DNA from: Roseivirga sp. E12
Lineage (GTDB): Bacteria; Bacteroidota; Bacteroidia; Cytophagales; Cyclobacteriaceae
Assembly (NCBI RefSeq): GCF_017592825.1
Contig: NZ_JAGFMD010000001.1
Span: 1,426,001-1,490,000, forward strand
DNA: 64,000 bases
Reading direction: 5' to 3'
Below, in pieces: positions 16,418-24,807 of this stretch. Made by a program: the position numbers and the translations under genes. The notes under the pieces are model-generated. The model saw only the letters and a program-made list of their open reading frames with translations. It ran no database searches and was not told the origin of the DNA. Position 1 is the stretch's first letter. Each line of letters starts with the position of its first letter.

Positions 16418-18817
16418 TCAGGATTGTGACAATAGATTGACTTCTAATTCAAGTTGAATGAACGTGGCACCACTTGCATCGCACTCGCTAGGAATGTTGA
16501 TTGTCCAAAGCGTAAATGGAGTCGGTAACAGGTAGTTGTCTCCGACATTGAAGGGGGAGGTGACTTTTGGCTTTTCACCATTATCACCTGGCTTATAGGC
16601 AAACCCACCGTTTAGCGAGTTAGAAACAAACTTGTAAGTATCGGTTCCAAATCCATTGGAGTATTTCCCCGAAGTAGAAATTGTGATGGGAATCACCCCT
16701 GCATCATCAGCCAACACACCTTTAACAAAATATTTAGCAGATTTCACCCAAATGGCTGAATTGGGGTGTGGAAGTTGTTGCGTAATATGTGCTAAGCCCG
16801 TTGGAATAGAAAAGGTCAGTTGTATACCCTTGCTATCGCTGGATTGCGTTGCCACTAATCCCTGACCACTCGTTGAACTCCCATCTTTTACTATCGGAAT
16901 CTCAAGAGATACATGCGTATTCTTACTTGGTAAATTTGTAGATCCATTTGATAGGCCACCAACCCAATTATTGATAGTTGAAAAAGCGGTGGTCAGTTCA
17001 GCCGGTGTACTATCTAGGCTTATCGTTACACTGGACTCAACCAAGTTATTGTAAAAGAAAACATCCTTGTAGTAAGCAAATTCAACAAATATTGATCGCA
17101 TCGTAGAGTCTCTTCTGTTTCTTACCAAGCCTTCCAGAGCCAATAATTTCTCTTTTTTGCTTTCCGATTTTGCCGAAAGTTTATTCCAAATGCTTGTGGT
17201 ATTTTTGATCGCGTGGACCTTAGCTCTTAAGACTACGGCCTTGCACAGTTGATTGCCGTAAGCAACGATTTTAGTATTCAAGGCCTTCCCATAATTAGCA
17301 ACCACTTGCAAACTGGCTAGGTAGTCATTCCCGGCAGGTTGAGCGGATTTTAAATGATTATCACCTAGTTCATCGGAAAGGTTAGACAATACATTTGTAA
17401 CCTTAGTCATAAAATTATCCCAAGCCAACCCTGGATCTAGGGTAACCGGTTCCGGATTGAAGTTCACTGAGTGATGAGCGTTCTCGGGATTATTAATATC
17501 ATACCAAAGCTGTTGACTGTTCATCACGTAACTGAACAGCTGCTTGTTATTTTCCACTAAGGCTTTGGCGTCCTCTACTAAATCATTTTGCCCGTAATCT
17601 TCGGTGATACCTTTAATAGTTTCATAGCCTTGTTTGATGGCTTCTAGAGCACTGGAAAGTGCCTCAGCGGCACCGTCACCCTTTCCTTCTACGGTCTCGG
17701 CAATATTGGCAGCCGATTTTACAGCATCCACCGCAGTCCTGATCCCATCGTTGATGAACCTGGAGACTTTAGCCTGATCAATGGCCGCTTGCAAGAGTTG
17801 ATTCTTGTTTTTAGCAATTGTCATAGCATTGTCGAAATTCCCAATTACCGAAATGTATTCATTATAAAGGCTTTCTATGGCGTTCTTAGACTGACCATAC
17901 TCTGTTTGAAGTGGTGCTAATTCGGTTGCAGCGGTGCTTTCTATAGCAGTACTTACTTCTTCCAGCACTTCTTCGATATGTACGGCATTTTCCAGGGATT
18001 CTAAATTGGAATCATAGTCCTGTACCGCTGTGATTAAGCTGTTTACTTCACTACCATAGTAACTTGCAGAAAGTGGCGCAACATATTGATAATCACCTGG
18101 AGCATTCAACGAAATCACCAATGAAGAAGCCTGTGCAAACAACTCTTCATGGGTACTTGGAATAGTACCACAAGCCGAAATCGCTGTACATACCCACGCC
18201 AAAATTTTATTTGCCTCTTGCAAACTATCCACATCACCTGCATTCATTAGAGAAGAAGCCTTTGCAAAACATGCATACAGGCTATTCAATGCATAAGGAG
18301 TCCACAGAAGATCTTCAAAGTTTGCTATTGCATCTAGTGTTGTCCCTGTGGCAGTATTGTTCGGCTCTACTTGAAAAAGTCCGATTTTAAGTGTACCCCC
18401 ATTTGTGGGCACCGTATAAAGGGGAGCTGGGTTGCTACCCTTGGTCTCCGAAGTGATCAAATTAAATGCCTGTGGATCACCACTGTTAACGGAACCCTGG
18501 ATGAGACATTCCAAAGAGGTCAAGTTGCCAGTCGAGGGTACTGCAATTGGCCATGAGGCATCACCTATTTCAGTTAAATCAATTTCACGAGCTACAATCA
18601 CTGTAGTCTCTGCATTAAGTTCAGGAATATCTGCAATAAGTTTATTGGCGTAGATTGACAGGGTGAGTCCACCCGAAGGCGGAAACTGGTTTACCAACGT
18701 TGATAACTTGACTTGATCACCTGAAAAAACAATCCCGGAAACATCACCAGTACTAGGATCGGTGGTCAAAATGGTAGAATTATATTTAGACTCTAAAGAA
18801 GTTGCTAAGGCTTTCAT
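16418..18817 (-). CDS. C: 799-aa unknown protein of the toxin-like locus
   Basis: No signal peptide and no long hydrophobic segment are visible. Residues 1 to about 200 look beta-rich (repeated short strands such as TTVIVAREIDL and GGTLKIGLFQV). Residues about 200-580 are strongly alpha-helical with long amphipathic stretches (EVLEEVSTAIESTAATELAPL; EAIKQGYETIKGITEDYG). Residues about 600-799 return to a beta-rich, Gly/Ser/Thr-rich region ending QLELEVNLLSQS. I cannot name a family. The beta-alpha-beta layout resembles large insecticidal or pore-forming toxins with a receptor-binding end, but that is only architectural. It lies between A3 and B3 on one strand, with a GC hairpin on each side, and is the only single-copy member of the locus. 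Confidence 0.7.
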   Translation of the reverse strand: MKALATSLESKYNSTILTTDPSTGDVSGIVFSGDQVKLSTLVNQFPPSGGLTLSIYANKLIADIPELNAETTVIVAREIDLTEIGDASWPIAVPSTGNLTSLECLIQGSVNSGDPQAFNLITSETKGSNPAPLYTVPTNGGTLKIGLFQVEPNNTATGTTLDAIANFEDLLWTPYALNSLYACFAKASSLMNAGDVDSLQEANKILAWVCTAISACGTIPSTHEELFAQASSLVISLNAPGDYQYVAPLSASYYGSEVNSLITAVQDYDSNLESLENAVHIEEVLEEVSTAIESTAATELAPLQTEYGQSKNAIESLYNEYISVIGNFDNAMTIAKNKNQLLQAAIDQAKVSRFINDGIRTAVDAVKSAANIAETVEGKGDGAAEALSSALEAIKQGYETIKGITEDYGQNDLVEDAKALVENNKQLFSYVMNSQQLWYDINNPENAHHSVNFNPEPVTLDPGLAWDNFMTKVTNVLSNLSDELGDNHLKSAQPAGNDYLASLQVVANYGKALNTKIVAYGNQLCKAVVLRAKVHAIKNTTSIWNKLSAKSESKKEKLLALEGLVRNRRDSTMRSIFVEFAYYKDVFFYNNLVESSVTISLDSTPAELTTAFSTINNWVGGLSNGSTNLPSKNTHVSLEIPIVKDGSSTSGQGLVATQSSDSKGIQLTFSIPTGLAHITQQLPHPNSAIWVKSAKYFVKGVLADDAGVIPITISTSGKYSNGFGTDTYKFVSNSLNGGFAYKPGDNGEKPKVTSPFNVGDNYLLPTPFTLWTINIPSECDASGATFIQLELEVNLLSQS

Positions 18818-18845
18818 ATCAGTTTTTTTGTGGATGGTAGGATGA

Positions 18846-18863
18846 GCCGGCCTTGAGGCCGGC
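18846..18863 (-). other. GC-rich intercistronic hairpin between A3 and C
   Basis: A perfect 7-bp stem GCCGGCC-TTGA-GGCCGGC sits in the 61-nt gap between the A3 stop and the C start. No T-run follows on the minus strand. It resembles the hairpin after A2 in composition and may act as an mRNA processing or stability element that sets subunit ratios. Confidence 0.6.
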
Positions 18864-18878
18864 CCTTATCTTTTCGAC

Positions 18879-20081
18879 TTATCCCTGGCTAGGGACTGGT
18901 GTCGGATAAACAATCGCATCACTATAGTCAACTAGGCTATCCGTAACGAAGAGATTGGTGTTGTTTGCAATAGACTTCCATTCCTCCATGGCGTTGTGCA
19001 AATCAGTAGCTTGCACTACCCCAGAATAGGTCCCTATCTTGTCGGCAGAGAGGTCAGCAATAGCCGTCAATTGTGTGTTTTGATCAAGCCACACACCTTC
19101 AATGGTCGCGAGTTTGTCAGCAAACTTGGACAAATAAGAATCCACATTGACCAAAGACAGGTTAAATGCGGTCAGATCAGTTACAAGTCTCGTCTTTTCA
19201 GACAGATCTGTATTATCGCTACCAATTTGACCCATCAAATTGTTATAGGTTTTCATCTCTGCAGCAGCCGCTGCTCCTAAACCACCACCAACTGCTGCCG
19301 CAACTGGCCAGAGAATCCCCATTGAGATAACAGCTATACCTATGGAGGCAGTAGAAGCAGCAATCGTGTAATCCTCCCACTTCTTGTGAGCTTCAGTCGC
19401 CTGCTGTGTCAATGTGGCAATAGCGCTTGTATCAACATTTTCGGCACTCTTCGCAGCGGCTATCACCTGTGACTCTTGATCACAGTATTTAGTAATTGCC
19501 TTTTTGGCAACTGAAAATGTGCTTTGAAAGCTACTGAGTTTGCCTTGAAGCGCTTGAATTTGTGCCAGCGAGGTTTTAGCAGTAGACTTCAATCCACCAG
19601 AACCAGTGAGCAGACTATCTAGGAGTGTCTTGTTTTGGGCTGGAGTGTTGCCCATATACATAGGCTTCAGATCAGACCAGGTATCATGAAAATTCGAAGC
19701 AGCGATACTTAGCTGGGCAGCCATCCAGGCACAATGACCAAAAAGTTCTGTTGGGGGAGTCGGGCCAGACAAATAATTAGGATCCTGCTCTACTTTTTTT
19801 CGAAGTTCACTAGGGTCTCCCATTTGAGTTCCCATAGCTTGTATTGACTGCATGGCCGTAACACAATTATCGATCAGGGTCTGATCAGAGAAAGTGCCAT
19901 ATTTTGAAGCAAAGTCTCCTGTAGTAATTGGCATCTGAAGGCAGCTCGTAATGAACGACTGCAACTTAAGCCAATCATGATCGAACAATATGAAGGCTTG
20001 ACCGTTTTTGCTCGCCAGGTTATTTGACGGACTTGCTGAAGTACTGCTACCTGTAGTAGCCTGAATAGTGGATGTAGACAT
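18879..20081 (-). CDS. A3: XaxA/YaxA-like alpha-helical pore-forming toxin subunit
   Basis: The protein is 400 aa from MSTSTIQATT (20081). An in-frame start 23 codons upstream is rejected because that stretch is a translation of the shared upstream element and A1/A2 also begin MST-TIE. A Ser/Thr-rich N-tail is followed by DWLKLQSFITSCLQMPIT, NPNYLSG-TPP, HCAWMA, a long helical region, a hydrophobic hairpin (IGIAVISMGILWPVAAAVGGG, in pieces) near residues 240-270, and a closing helical bundle (TRLVTDLTAFN, EGVWLDQNTQLTAI). This order of long helices around a central membrane-inserting hairpin, ending with L-x-x-F...VW...I...W, is how I remember XaxA/YaxA subunits. No signal peptide, as in that family. 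A1 and A2 are its paralogues. Homology is by eye; HBL/NHE or MakA-like relatives are alternatives. Confidence 0.75.
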   Translation of the reverse strand: MSTSTIQATTGSSTSASPSNNLASKNGQAFILFDHDWLKLQSFITSCLQMPITTGDFASKYGTFSDQTLIDNCVTAMQSIQAMGTQMGDPSELRKKVEQDPNYLSGPTPPTELFGHCAWMAAQLSIAASNFHDTWSDLKPMYMGNTPAQNKTLLDSLLTGSGGLKSTAKTSLAQIQALQGKLSSFQSTFSVAKKAITKYCDQESQVIAAAKSAENVDTSAIATLTQQATEAHKKWEDYTIAASTASIGIAVISMGILWPVAAAVGGGLGAAAAAEMKTYNNLMGQIGSDNTDLSEKTRLVTDLTAFNLSLVNVDSYLSKFADKLATIEGVWLDQNTQLTAIADLSADKIGTYSGVVQATDLHNAMEEWKSIANNTNLFVTDSLVDYSDAIVYPTPVPSQG

Positions 20082-20120
20082 AATGTTAATTTTTCGTTTA
20101 TTGTTTTGATGATTTCGTTC

Positions 20121-20251
20121 GTCAGCAATCAGCTGTGATAGTCGAAACATTGATATACCAAAGTTGAAGAATGGATCTGCGGCAGGTAAGCGTATAAAAC
20201 GTTGAATTGGAAAAACACGTGGATACCACTAAGCACCCCGTAAAAACACCT
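20121..20251 (-). promoter_or_regulatory. Conserved upstream element of A3 (copy 4 of 4)
   Basis: On the minus strand this holds the box AGGTGTTTTTACGGGG (20236-20251) about 155 nt before the start. A less conserved middle follows, then a variant of the TCAGCA-n3-TGCTGA palindrome (20122-20136). The same parts in the same order occur before A1, A2 and B1. It is interpreted as a shared promoter/operator region; the exact promoter hexamers cannot be fixed by eye. Confidence 0.65.
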
Positions 20252-20401
20252 ATTCTCACCGGATCAACTTCCATTTTTTACCCTGAAACCCGAGGCTCTG
20301 ACCCGGTTTGGACATGCCCTCGGTGATAGAACTGCATAGAATCCTTTGACTTGAAATCACATAGACCAGGCTGCGCTACAGCCATTGCCTGACCATGCAT
20401 G

Positions 20402-20449
20402 AAAAAAGACTTCACAACGAATCAATTTTCTTGATCAAACCGTGAAGTC
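20402..20449 (-). terminator. Intrinsic terminator after B2
   Basis: GACTTCAC (20408-20415) pairs with GTGAAGTC (20442-20449), with a further inner pairing ATCAA/TTGAT. Six T residues follow on the minus strand (A-run at 20402-20407). It lies 26 nt beyond the B2 stop and cleanly separates the A2-B2 unit from A3-C-B3. Between it and the A3 element (20252-20401) I see nothing else. Confidence 0.85.
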
Positions 20450-20474
20450 ATGTCGTTTAAGAAAAGGGCTCCGC

Positions 20475-21476
20475 TCAGAGAAATTCTGACTGGATAAAGC
20501 CATCAATTTCGCTCTTCCAATATGTCTGGGCCTCTACAACTTTGACTTTCTTATCAAAGCCTGTTGCATTTTGAGCATCACATATTTTGCGCTGGGCAGA
20601 ATTAAGACGATCTTGAATAATGGTAAATGGCCCTATGATCTCAGATATCTCATTGTTAAAAGCACTTTTAGCAACTCCATAATTTGCCAGTCGCTGCATG
20701 ACGTCATTCATCATGGGGTTTAGCGAATTTACTCGTTCATTAAATCCATTTTGAAATGCCTCTCTACCGCATGGCACACTCACGATGAAGTTGTTGAGCT
20801 CCATGCTTCCCCGCTCAGCAAATTGCCTCAACTCACCCTGTAAGGCAGCCATGTTATCCAGACTTTGGTTAGAGGCTGTATTGTAATTACCCAAAGACTC
20901 GATCGCAGCATCTACCGATGGCTTTAATGCAGTTGTTTCATTCATTATCACGGTCAACAAAGAATCGATATTGGCCGGAAGGGCTTTGTCAGGAATCCCC
21001 AAACTATCAAGCCCTATCGCTACTCGGGGAAATTGTTGAAATAACAACCCACCAACCGGGTTCCAGGTATCTGGAAAACTCAACACCTGTTGGGTCATGT
21101 TCTGCCCTCTGAACTTGTATTGTGACAAATACTGACGGTTTATAACAGGAAAGGGCCACTCTAGTGTGATTGGTTCGTAATCCAAACAACCGCCAAATAT
21201 TGGAATAATACACTGCTCACAATTGACCACCAAAATACCATGATCATCAATTTCACCGATGGTTCTGTAGATGTCCCCACCGTGATTCATCATATTGCCC
21301 AATGCATCAAGGGCATTTTTGGCTTTGATGGAGGGGTCGTCCTCCACTACGGTTCGCTGCGTGGTTGAGAACTGGCATTGTGTATTAGCTGAGTCCTTGG
21401 TTTGCGTACAGGCCAAAAGACATGTAAGAAGGAGTAAAGTCAAAAACTTCGGAATACTTCGGTTCAACTTTTTCAT
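20475..21476 (-). CDS. B2: lipoprotein member of the exported B family
   Basis: This 333-aa protein has an N-terminal signal and lipobox LLAC (Cys at residue 23), so unlike B1 and B3 it should be lipid-anchored. Shared family marks are C-x2-C-x7-C (CEQCIIPIFGGC), EWPFPV, VPCGREAF, SEIIGPF and the C-terminal AQTYWK. The remainder is predicted long helices. It follows A2 by 92 nt with a terminator-like hairpin between, so it may be expressed by read-through or from a weak promoter. The role may be membrane docking, self-protection, or the second subunit of an A/B toxin. No family name is known to me. Confidence 0.75.
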   Translation of the reverse strand: MKKLNRSIPKFLTLLLLTCLLACTQTKDSANTQCQFSTTQRTVVEDDPSIKAKNALDALGNMMNHGGDIYRTIGEIDDHGILVVNCEQCIIPIFGGCLDYEPITLEWPFPVINRQYLSQYKFRGQNMTQQVLSFPDTWNPVGGLLFQQFPRVAIGLDSLGIPDKALPANIDSLLTVIMNETTALKPSVDAAIESLGNYNTASNQSLDNMAALQGELRQFAERGSMELNNFIVSVPCGREAFQNGFNERVNSLNPMMNDVMQRLANYGVAKSAFNNEISEIIGPFTIIQDRLNSAQRKICDAQNATGFDKKVKVVEAQTYWKSEIDGFIQSEFL

Positions 21477-21530
21477 AGCTGGCTTATTCTGGTAGGACTG
21501 TAATTGGGTCTCTGATTTATTTTTCGATTG

Positions 21531-21557
21531 AAAAGAAAACCGACCCGAAGGCCGGCT
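21531..21557 (-). terminator. Tetraloop terminator between A2 and B2
   Basis: On the minus strand CCGGCC-TTCG-GGTCGG (one G-T pair) is followed by TTTTCTTTT. It starts 13 nt after the A2 stop. A complete terminator inside the A2-B2 pair implies that B2 is made at lower level than A2, or under antitermination. Confidence 0.75.
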
Positions 21558-21568
21558 TTAAATATCCG

Positions 21569-22768
21569 TCAGCTACTAGTTGGATACTGAGCTGGGTACT
21601 GAACTGAGTCGTTATAAGAAACGAGCGAATCTGTTATAAATTCAGAAGTATTGGTCGCTATGGCATTCCACTCCTTCAGTGCCACTGTCAGGTGAATGGC
21701 CTGCACAATTTCACTATATGACCCAATCTTGCTAAATGGCAGCTTTGTAATGGCCGTAATTTGGGTGTTTTGCGAAAGCCAAACTCCCTGGATGGTATAC
21801 AGATCAGTTTTAAATTTTGACAATTGGCTGCTGACTTCAGACAACATGCTATCAAACGAGGTCAAATCGAGAACCAATCTGGTCTTTTGAGACAATGCCT
21901 TTTGTTCATTACCAATTTTCTTCATAAAACCATTATAGGCATCTAGTTCTTCGACTGCCAGGTGCCCGAGTACGCCTCCTGCTACTGCTCCCAGTGGTGC
22001 TAGAAGGCCCAATGAAATTACAGCAATGCCAATAGAAGAAGTGGTAGCACCAATGGTGTAGTTTTCCCAGGCCTTGTGTGCAGCCGTTGCTTTCCCTTGT
22101 AGTGAAGCGATGGTTGTAGTGTCTACATTTTCCGCTGCTTTAGCCGCTGCAATTACTTTTGACTCACTGTCTACATACTTCTTGATGCCTTTTTGTGCCG
22201 CAACGAAATTGGCCTCGAAAGTACTCAGAGCATTCTGTAAAGCTACAATTTCGCTAAGTGCCCTCTTGGCTGTAGCCTGCAGACCACCAGTTGGTGACAT
22301 AATATCTGCCAACACTTTTTTGTTTTCCTTGGGTGAATTGGTAATAAAATTCTTCAGTGCACCCAAGTTACCGTTGTAGGTAGTAGCATGCATACTAAGC
22401 CTGCCGGCCATCCAGGCACAGTGAGCAAAGACACTTTTAGGAGGAGTATCTCCCGACAAATAATTAGGGTTTTTCTCAATATTATGACGCAGTGTGGTTG
22501 GGCTGCCCATCTCTGTTCCCAATGCCTGTATTTGCTTCATGGCCGCAATACAATCATCAATCAGTGACTCATCAGAAAAACTACCATACCTAGCAGTAAA
22601 ATCATCTTTTGTAATGGGCATCTGCAAACAAGTAGTGATGAAAGACTGTAACTTGAGCCAGTCTATTCCGAAAAGAATAAAGGCTTTGCCGTCTGCGTTT
22701 TCGAGTTTGTTGGATGGTGCAATAGATGTGCCCATCCCCTTTTTGGTTTCAATGGTAGAAGTTGACAT
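21569..22768 (-). CDS. A2: XaxA/YaxA-like alpha-helical pore-forming toxin subunit
   Basis: This 399-aa protein is closely related to A1 over its full length: identical SIAPSNKLENADGKAFILFG, then DWLKLQSFITTCLQMPIT, NPNYLSGDTPP, FAHCAWMAGRLS and KENKKVLADIMSPT. The hydrophobic hairpin is at about 236-268 (SSIGIAVISLGLLAPLGAVAGG). The closing bundle is TRLVLDLTSF...IEGVWLSQNTQITAI...ALKEWNAIATNTSEF. There is no signal peptide, as is usual for XaxA-type subunits, so release would need lysis, vesicles or an unidentified exporter. The gene has its own copy of the shared upstream element and a terminator behind it. The assignment rests on architecture, and a structure prediction would test it. Confidence 0.78.
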   Translation of the reverse strand: MSTSTIETKKGMGTSIAPSNKLENADGKAFILFGIDWLKLQSFITTCLQMPITKDDFTARYGSFSDESLIDDCIAAMKQIQALGTEMGSPTTLRHNIEKNPNYLSGDTPPKSVFAHCAWMAGRLSMHATTYNGNLGALKNFITNSPKENKKVLADIMSPTGGLQATAKRALSEIVALQNALSTFEANFVAAQKGIKKYVDSESKVIAAAKAAENVDTTTIASLQGKATAAHKAWENYTIGATTSSIGIAVISLGLLAPLGAVAGGVLGHLAVEELDAYNGFMKKIGNEQKALSQKTRLVLDLTSFDSMLSEVSSQLSKFKTDLYTIQGVWLSQNTQITAITKLPFSKIGSYSEIVQAIHLTVALKEWNAIATNTSEFITDSLVSYNDSVQYPAQYPTSS

Positions 22769-22803
22769 GTTTTCTTATTTTGGTTATTGTTTTGATAAAT
22801 ATT

Positions 22804-22933
22804 CATCAGCAACCCGCTGAGACATTCAAAACATGATAGTTCAAAATTGGAGAATCATATAAGAGTAGGTAAGGGTGCAAATGGGTAAAGTAAACAAACA
22901 GGGATTTACAACATGAACCCCGTAAAAACCCCT
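22804..22933 (-). promoter_or_regulatory. Conserved upstream element of A2 (copy 2 of 4)
   Basis: On the minus strand: box AGGGGTTTTTACGGGG (22918-22933), then an opposed GTAAATCCCTG half-site, the conserved CATTTGCACCCTTACC stretch, and the palindrome TCAGCGGGTTGCTGA (22806-22820) 38 nt before the ATG. It aligns closely with the A1 copy. The rest of the 427-nt gap up to A1 (22934-23152) shows no gene that I can support. Confidence 0.7.
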
Positions 22934-23152
22934 ACCAGCGCTCCATTCAGACGCCCAATGGGATTAAATCAAAAAGATCATTCAACCGGTTATAAGAACA
23001 ATGATCTACTGCCCCTACGATTTAAAAGTGAAACAGAAGAATTGATAGATGCAGCAAGGCCAGTTAGCCTGAATGTCTGGCTGATTATCAGGGCTTTTAT
23101 AAAAACGGCATGCACCAGTTCTTTTGCCGATGCATGGTTAAGATGTAAAGTA

Positions 23153-23180
23153 ACAAGACCGGGTTCAGTACCAGTCTTGT
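23153..23180 (-). terminator. Inverted repeat after A1, probable terminator
   Basis: ACAAGACCGG pairs with CCAGTCTTGT (perfect 7-bp outer stem, 23153-23159 with 23174-23180). It lies 15 nt past the A1 stop on the minus strand. The following T content is modest, so termination is likely but not certain. Confidence 0.55.
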
Positions 23181-23195
23181 TAATATTGATAAGCT

Positions 23196-24383
23196 TTAAG
23201 AATACTGAGATGGGTATTGCGTTGAGGTGCTGTAAGAAATCATTGCATCTGTCACAAATTCCCCGGTATTGCTGGCCATAGTGGTCCAATCTGTTAGCGC
23301 TGTTGTCAGGTGAATCGCTTCTTTCAGTTCCTTGTAACTACCTATTTTACTGTAAGGAAGATTCATAATATTGGTAATCGCAATATTTTGGTTTGTCCAC
23401 ACCCCTTCTATCTTCTCAAGGCTTGTCTTGAAGCCGGATAAGAGCGTTCCAATACCAGACAACGTCTTGTTGAAAGAAGTCAGGTCAGTTACCAACCTCG
23501 TTTTTTGAGATAATTCTACTTTATCAGTTCCAATTTCCGACATAAGGTCATTGTATTTCTCCTTTTCTGCATTGGCCAGCTTGCCCAATACACCATCAGC
23601 CGCTATTGCTACAGGTATGAGAATACCCAATGATAAAAAGGCAACTGCGGTAAGTGCAGCTTCGGCTATCGTAAGGCCCTCAAAAGCTTTATGGGCTGCC
23701 GTGGCTGACTTCTGAAGGGAAGCAATTTTTGTAGTATCCACCTTTTCAGCAGCTTTGGCAGCCGCTATCACAGATGAATCTTCATCAACATAGGTCGTAA
23801 TGGCAGATTTTGCACTGTTGAATGATGTCTCAAAAGAGGTGAGCTTCTTTTGTAAATGCTGGATTTCTTTCAACCCCCTCTTGGCTGTAGCCTGCAGACC
23901 ACTAGTTGGTGACATAATATCTGCCAACACTTTTTTGTTTTCTTTGGGCTTGTTGGTCATAAAATCCTTCAGTACACTCAGGTTACTGTTGTAAGTACTG
24001 GCATGAGTACTGAGCCTACCAGCCATCCAGGCACAATGTGCAAAGAGACCTTTAGGCGGGGTCTTACCTGACAAATAATTTGGGTTAGTTTGAATGTTGT
24101 GGCGCAAGGTTGTAGGGTCTCCCATTAACGCACCCATGGCCTGTACCTGCTGCATGGCAGAAACACAATCTTCAATCATTTGCTCATCTGAAAAGTTGCC
24201 ATATCTATTTGTAAAGTCAGTTTTGGTAATAGGCATCTTAAGACAGGTAGTAATGAAAGACTGTAACTTGAGCCAATCTTTCCCAAAAAGGATAAAGGCT
24301 TTTCCGTCTGCGTTTTCCAGTTTATTGGAGGGTGCAATAGAGGTTGTGGACTTTGATTTGGTTTCAATCGTAACTGTTGACAT
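23196..24383 (-). CDS. A1: XaxA/YaxA-like alpha-helical pore-forming toxin subunit
   Basis: This 395-aa protein has a disordered polar N-tail (1-25) and DWLKLQSFITTCLKMPIT (36-53). C117 lies in FAHCAWM, and helices run over about 115-235. The hydrophobic hairpin at about 238-265 (LTAVAFLSLGILIPVAIAADG) is flanked by long charged helices. C-terminal marks are KTRLVTDLTSF (294-304), EKIEGVW (323-329) and ALTDW (362-366). The layout, length and lack of a signal peptide fit XaxA/YaxA-type subunits, which assemble with a B partner into membrane pores. A roughly 65-bp stretch (23878-23940) is almost identical to A2 at DNA level, so A1 and A2 arose by recent duplication or undergo gene conversion. 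Confidence 0.78.
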   Translation of the reverse strand: MSTVTIETKSKSTTSIAPSNKLENADGKAFILFGKDWLKLQSFITTCLKMPITKTDFTNRYGNFSDEQMIEDCVSAMQQVQAMGALMGDPTTLRHNIQTNPNYLSGKTPPKGLFAHCAWMAGRLSTHASTYNSNLSVLKDFMTNKPKENKKVLADIMSPTSGLQATAKRGLKEIQHLQKKLTSFETSFNSAKSAITTYVDEDSSVIAAAKAAEKVDTTKIASLQKSATAAHKAFEGLTIAEAALTAVAFLSLGILIPVAIAADGVLGKLANAEKEKYNDLMSEIGTDKVELSQKTRLVTDLTSFNKTLSGIGTLLSGFKTSLEKIEGVWTNQNIAITNIMNLPYSKIGSYKELKEAIHLTTALTDWTTMASNTGEFVTDAMISYSTSTQYPSQYS

Positions 24384-24417
24384 GTTTTTTTTATTTTGGT
24401 TTTGTTTGAGAAGTTTC

Positions 24418-24547
24418 GATCAGCAACCTGCTGAGGCTTTCAAAAACTGATAGACCAAAATTGGGGAATCACATAAGGGTGGGTAAGCGTGCAAATGGCC
24501 AATGTTGACAAACAGGGGTTTACAACAACATCCCCGTAAAAACCCCT
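24418..24547 (-). promoter_or_regulatory. Conserved upstream element of A1 (copy 1 of 4)
   Basis: On the minus strand: box AGGGGTTTTTACGGGG (24532-24547), opposed GTAAACCCCTG half-site, CATTTGCACGCTTACC, CCCAATTTTGGTCTATCA, and the perfect palindrome TCAGCAGGTTGCTGA (24420-24434). The element ends about 35 nt before the ATG. The remainder of the gap up to B1 (24548-24807) contains nothing I can assign. Confidence 0.72.
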
Positions 24548-24807
24548 ACTAACGTCCGTGAAGTTAGAGGTACTATACAAGTCCAGCAGGCAATTGGAGC
24601 GATTCTGACTAAGTTTAGAATTGATGGCCCAGTCAATGTCAAGCACCGAATTTGCCATAAAAAAGAGTTGATTTTTCGAATCAATAATGATTCACCAAGA
24701 TCATTTAAGAAAGTAAAAAGAGCCCCCAGCGCATAGTATTCAAGTTGACAAACTGACGACTGCAACCTTCTGAGTAGAACAAAGACTGGCGGACCTCCAT
24801 AATTGAC

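Noticed and set aside
20082-20150. N-terminal extension of A3 by 23 codons
   Set aside because: It is a translation of the shared upstream region; A1 and A2 begin at the equivalent MST-TIE and give matching lengths of 395-400 aa.
22913-23281. Open 122-aa plus-strand frame between A2 and A1
   Set aside because: It overlaps the A2 upstream element and the end of A1 antisense; composition is not protein-like and no start signal or homology is seen.
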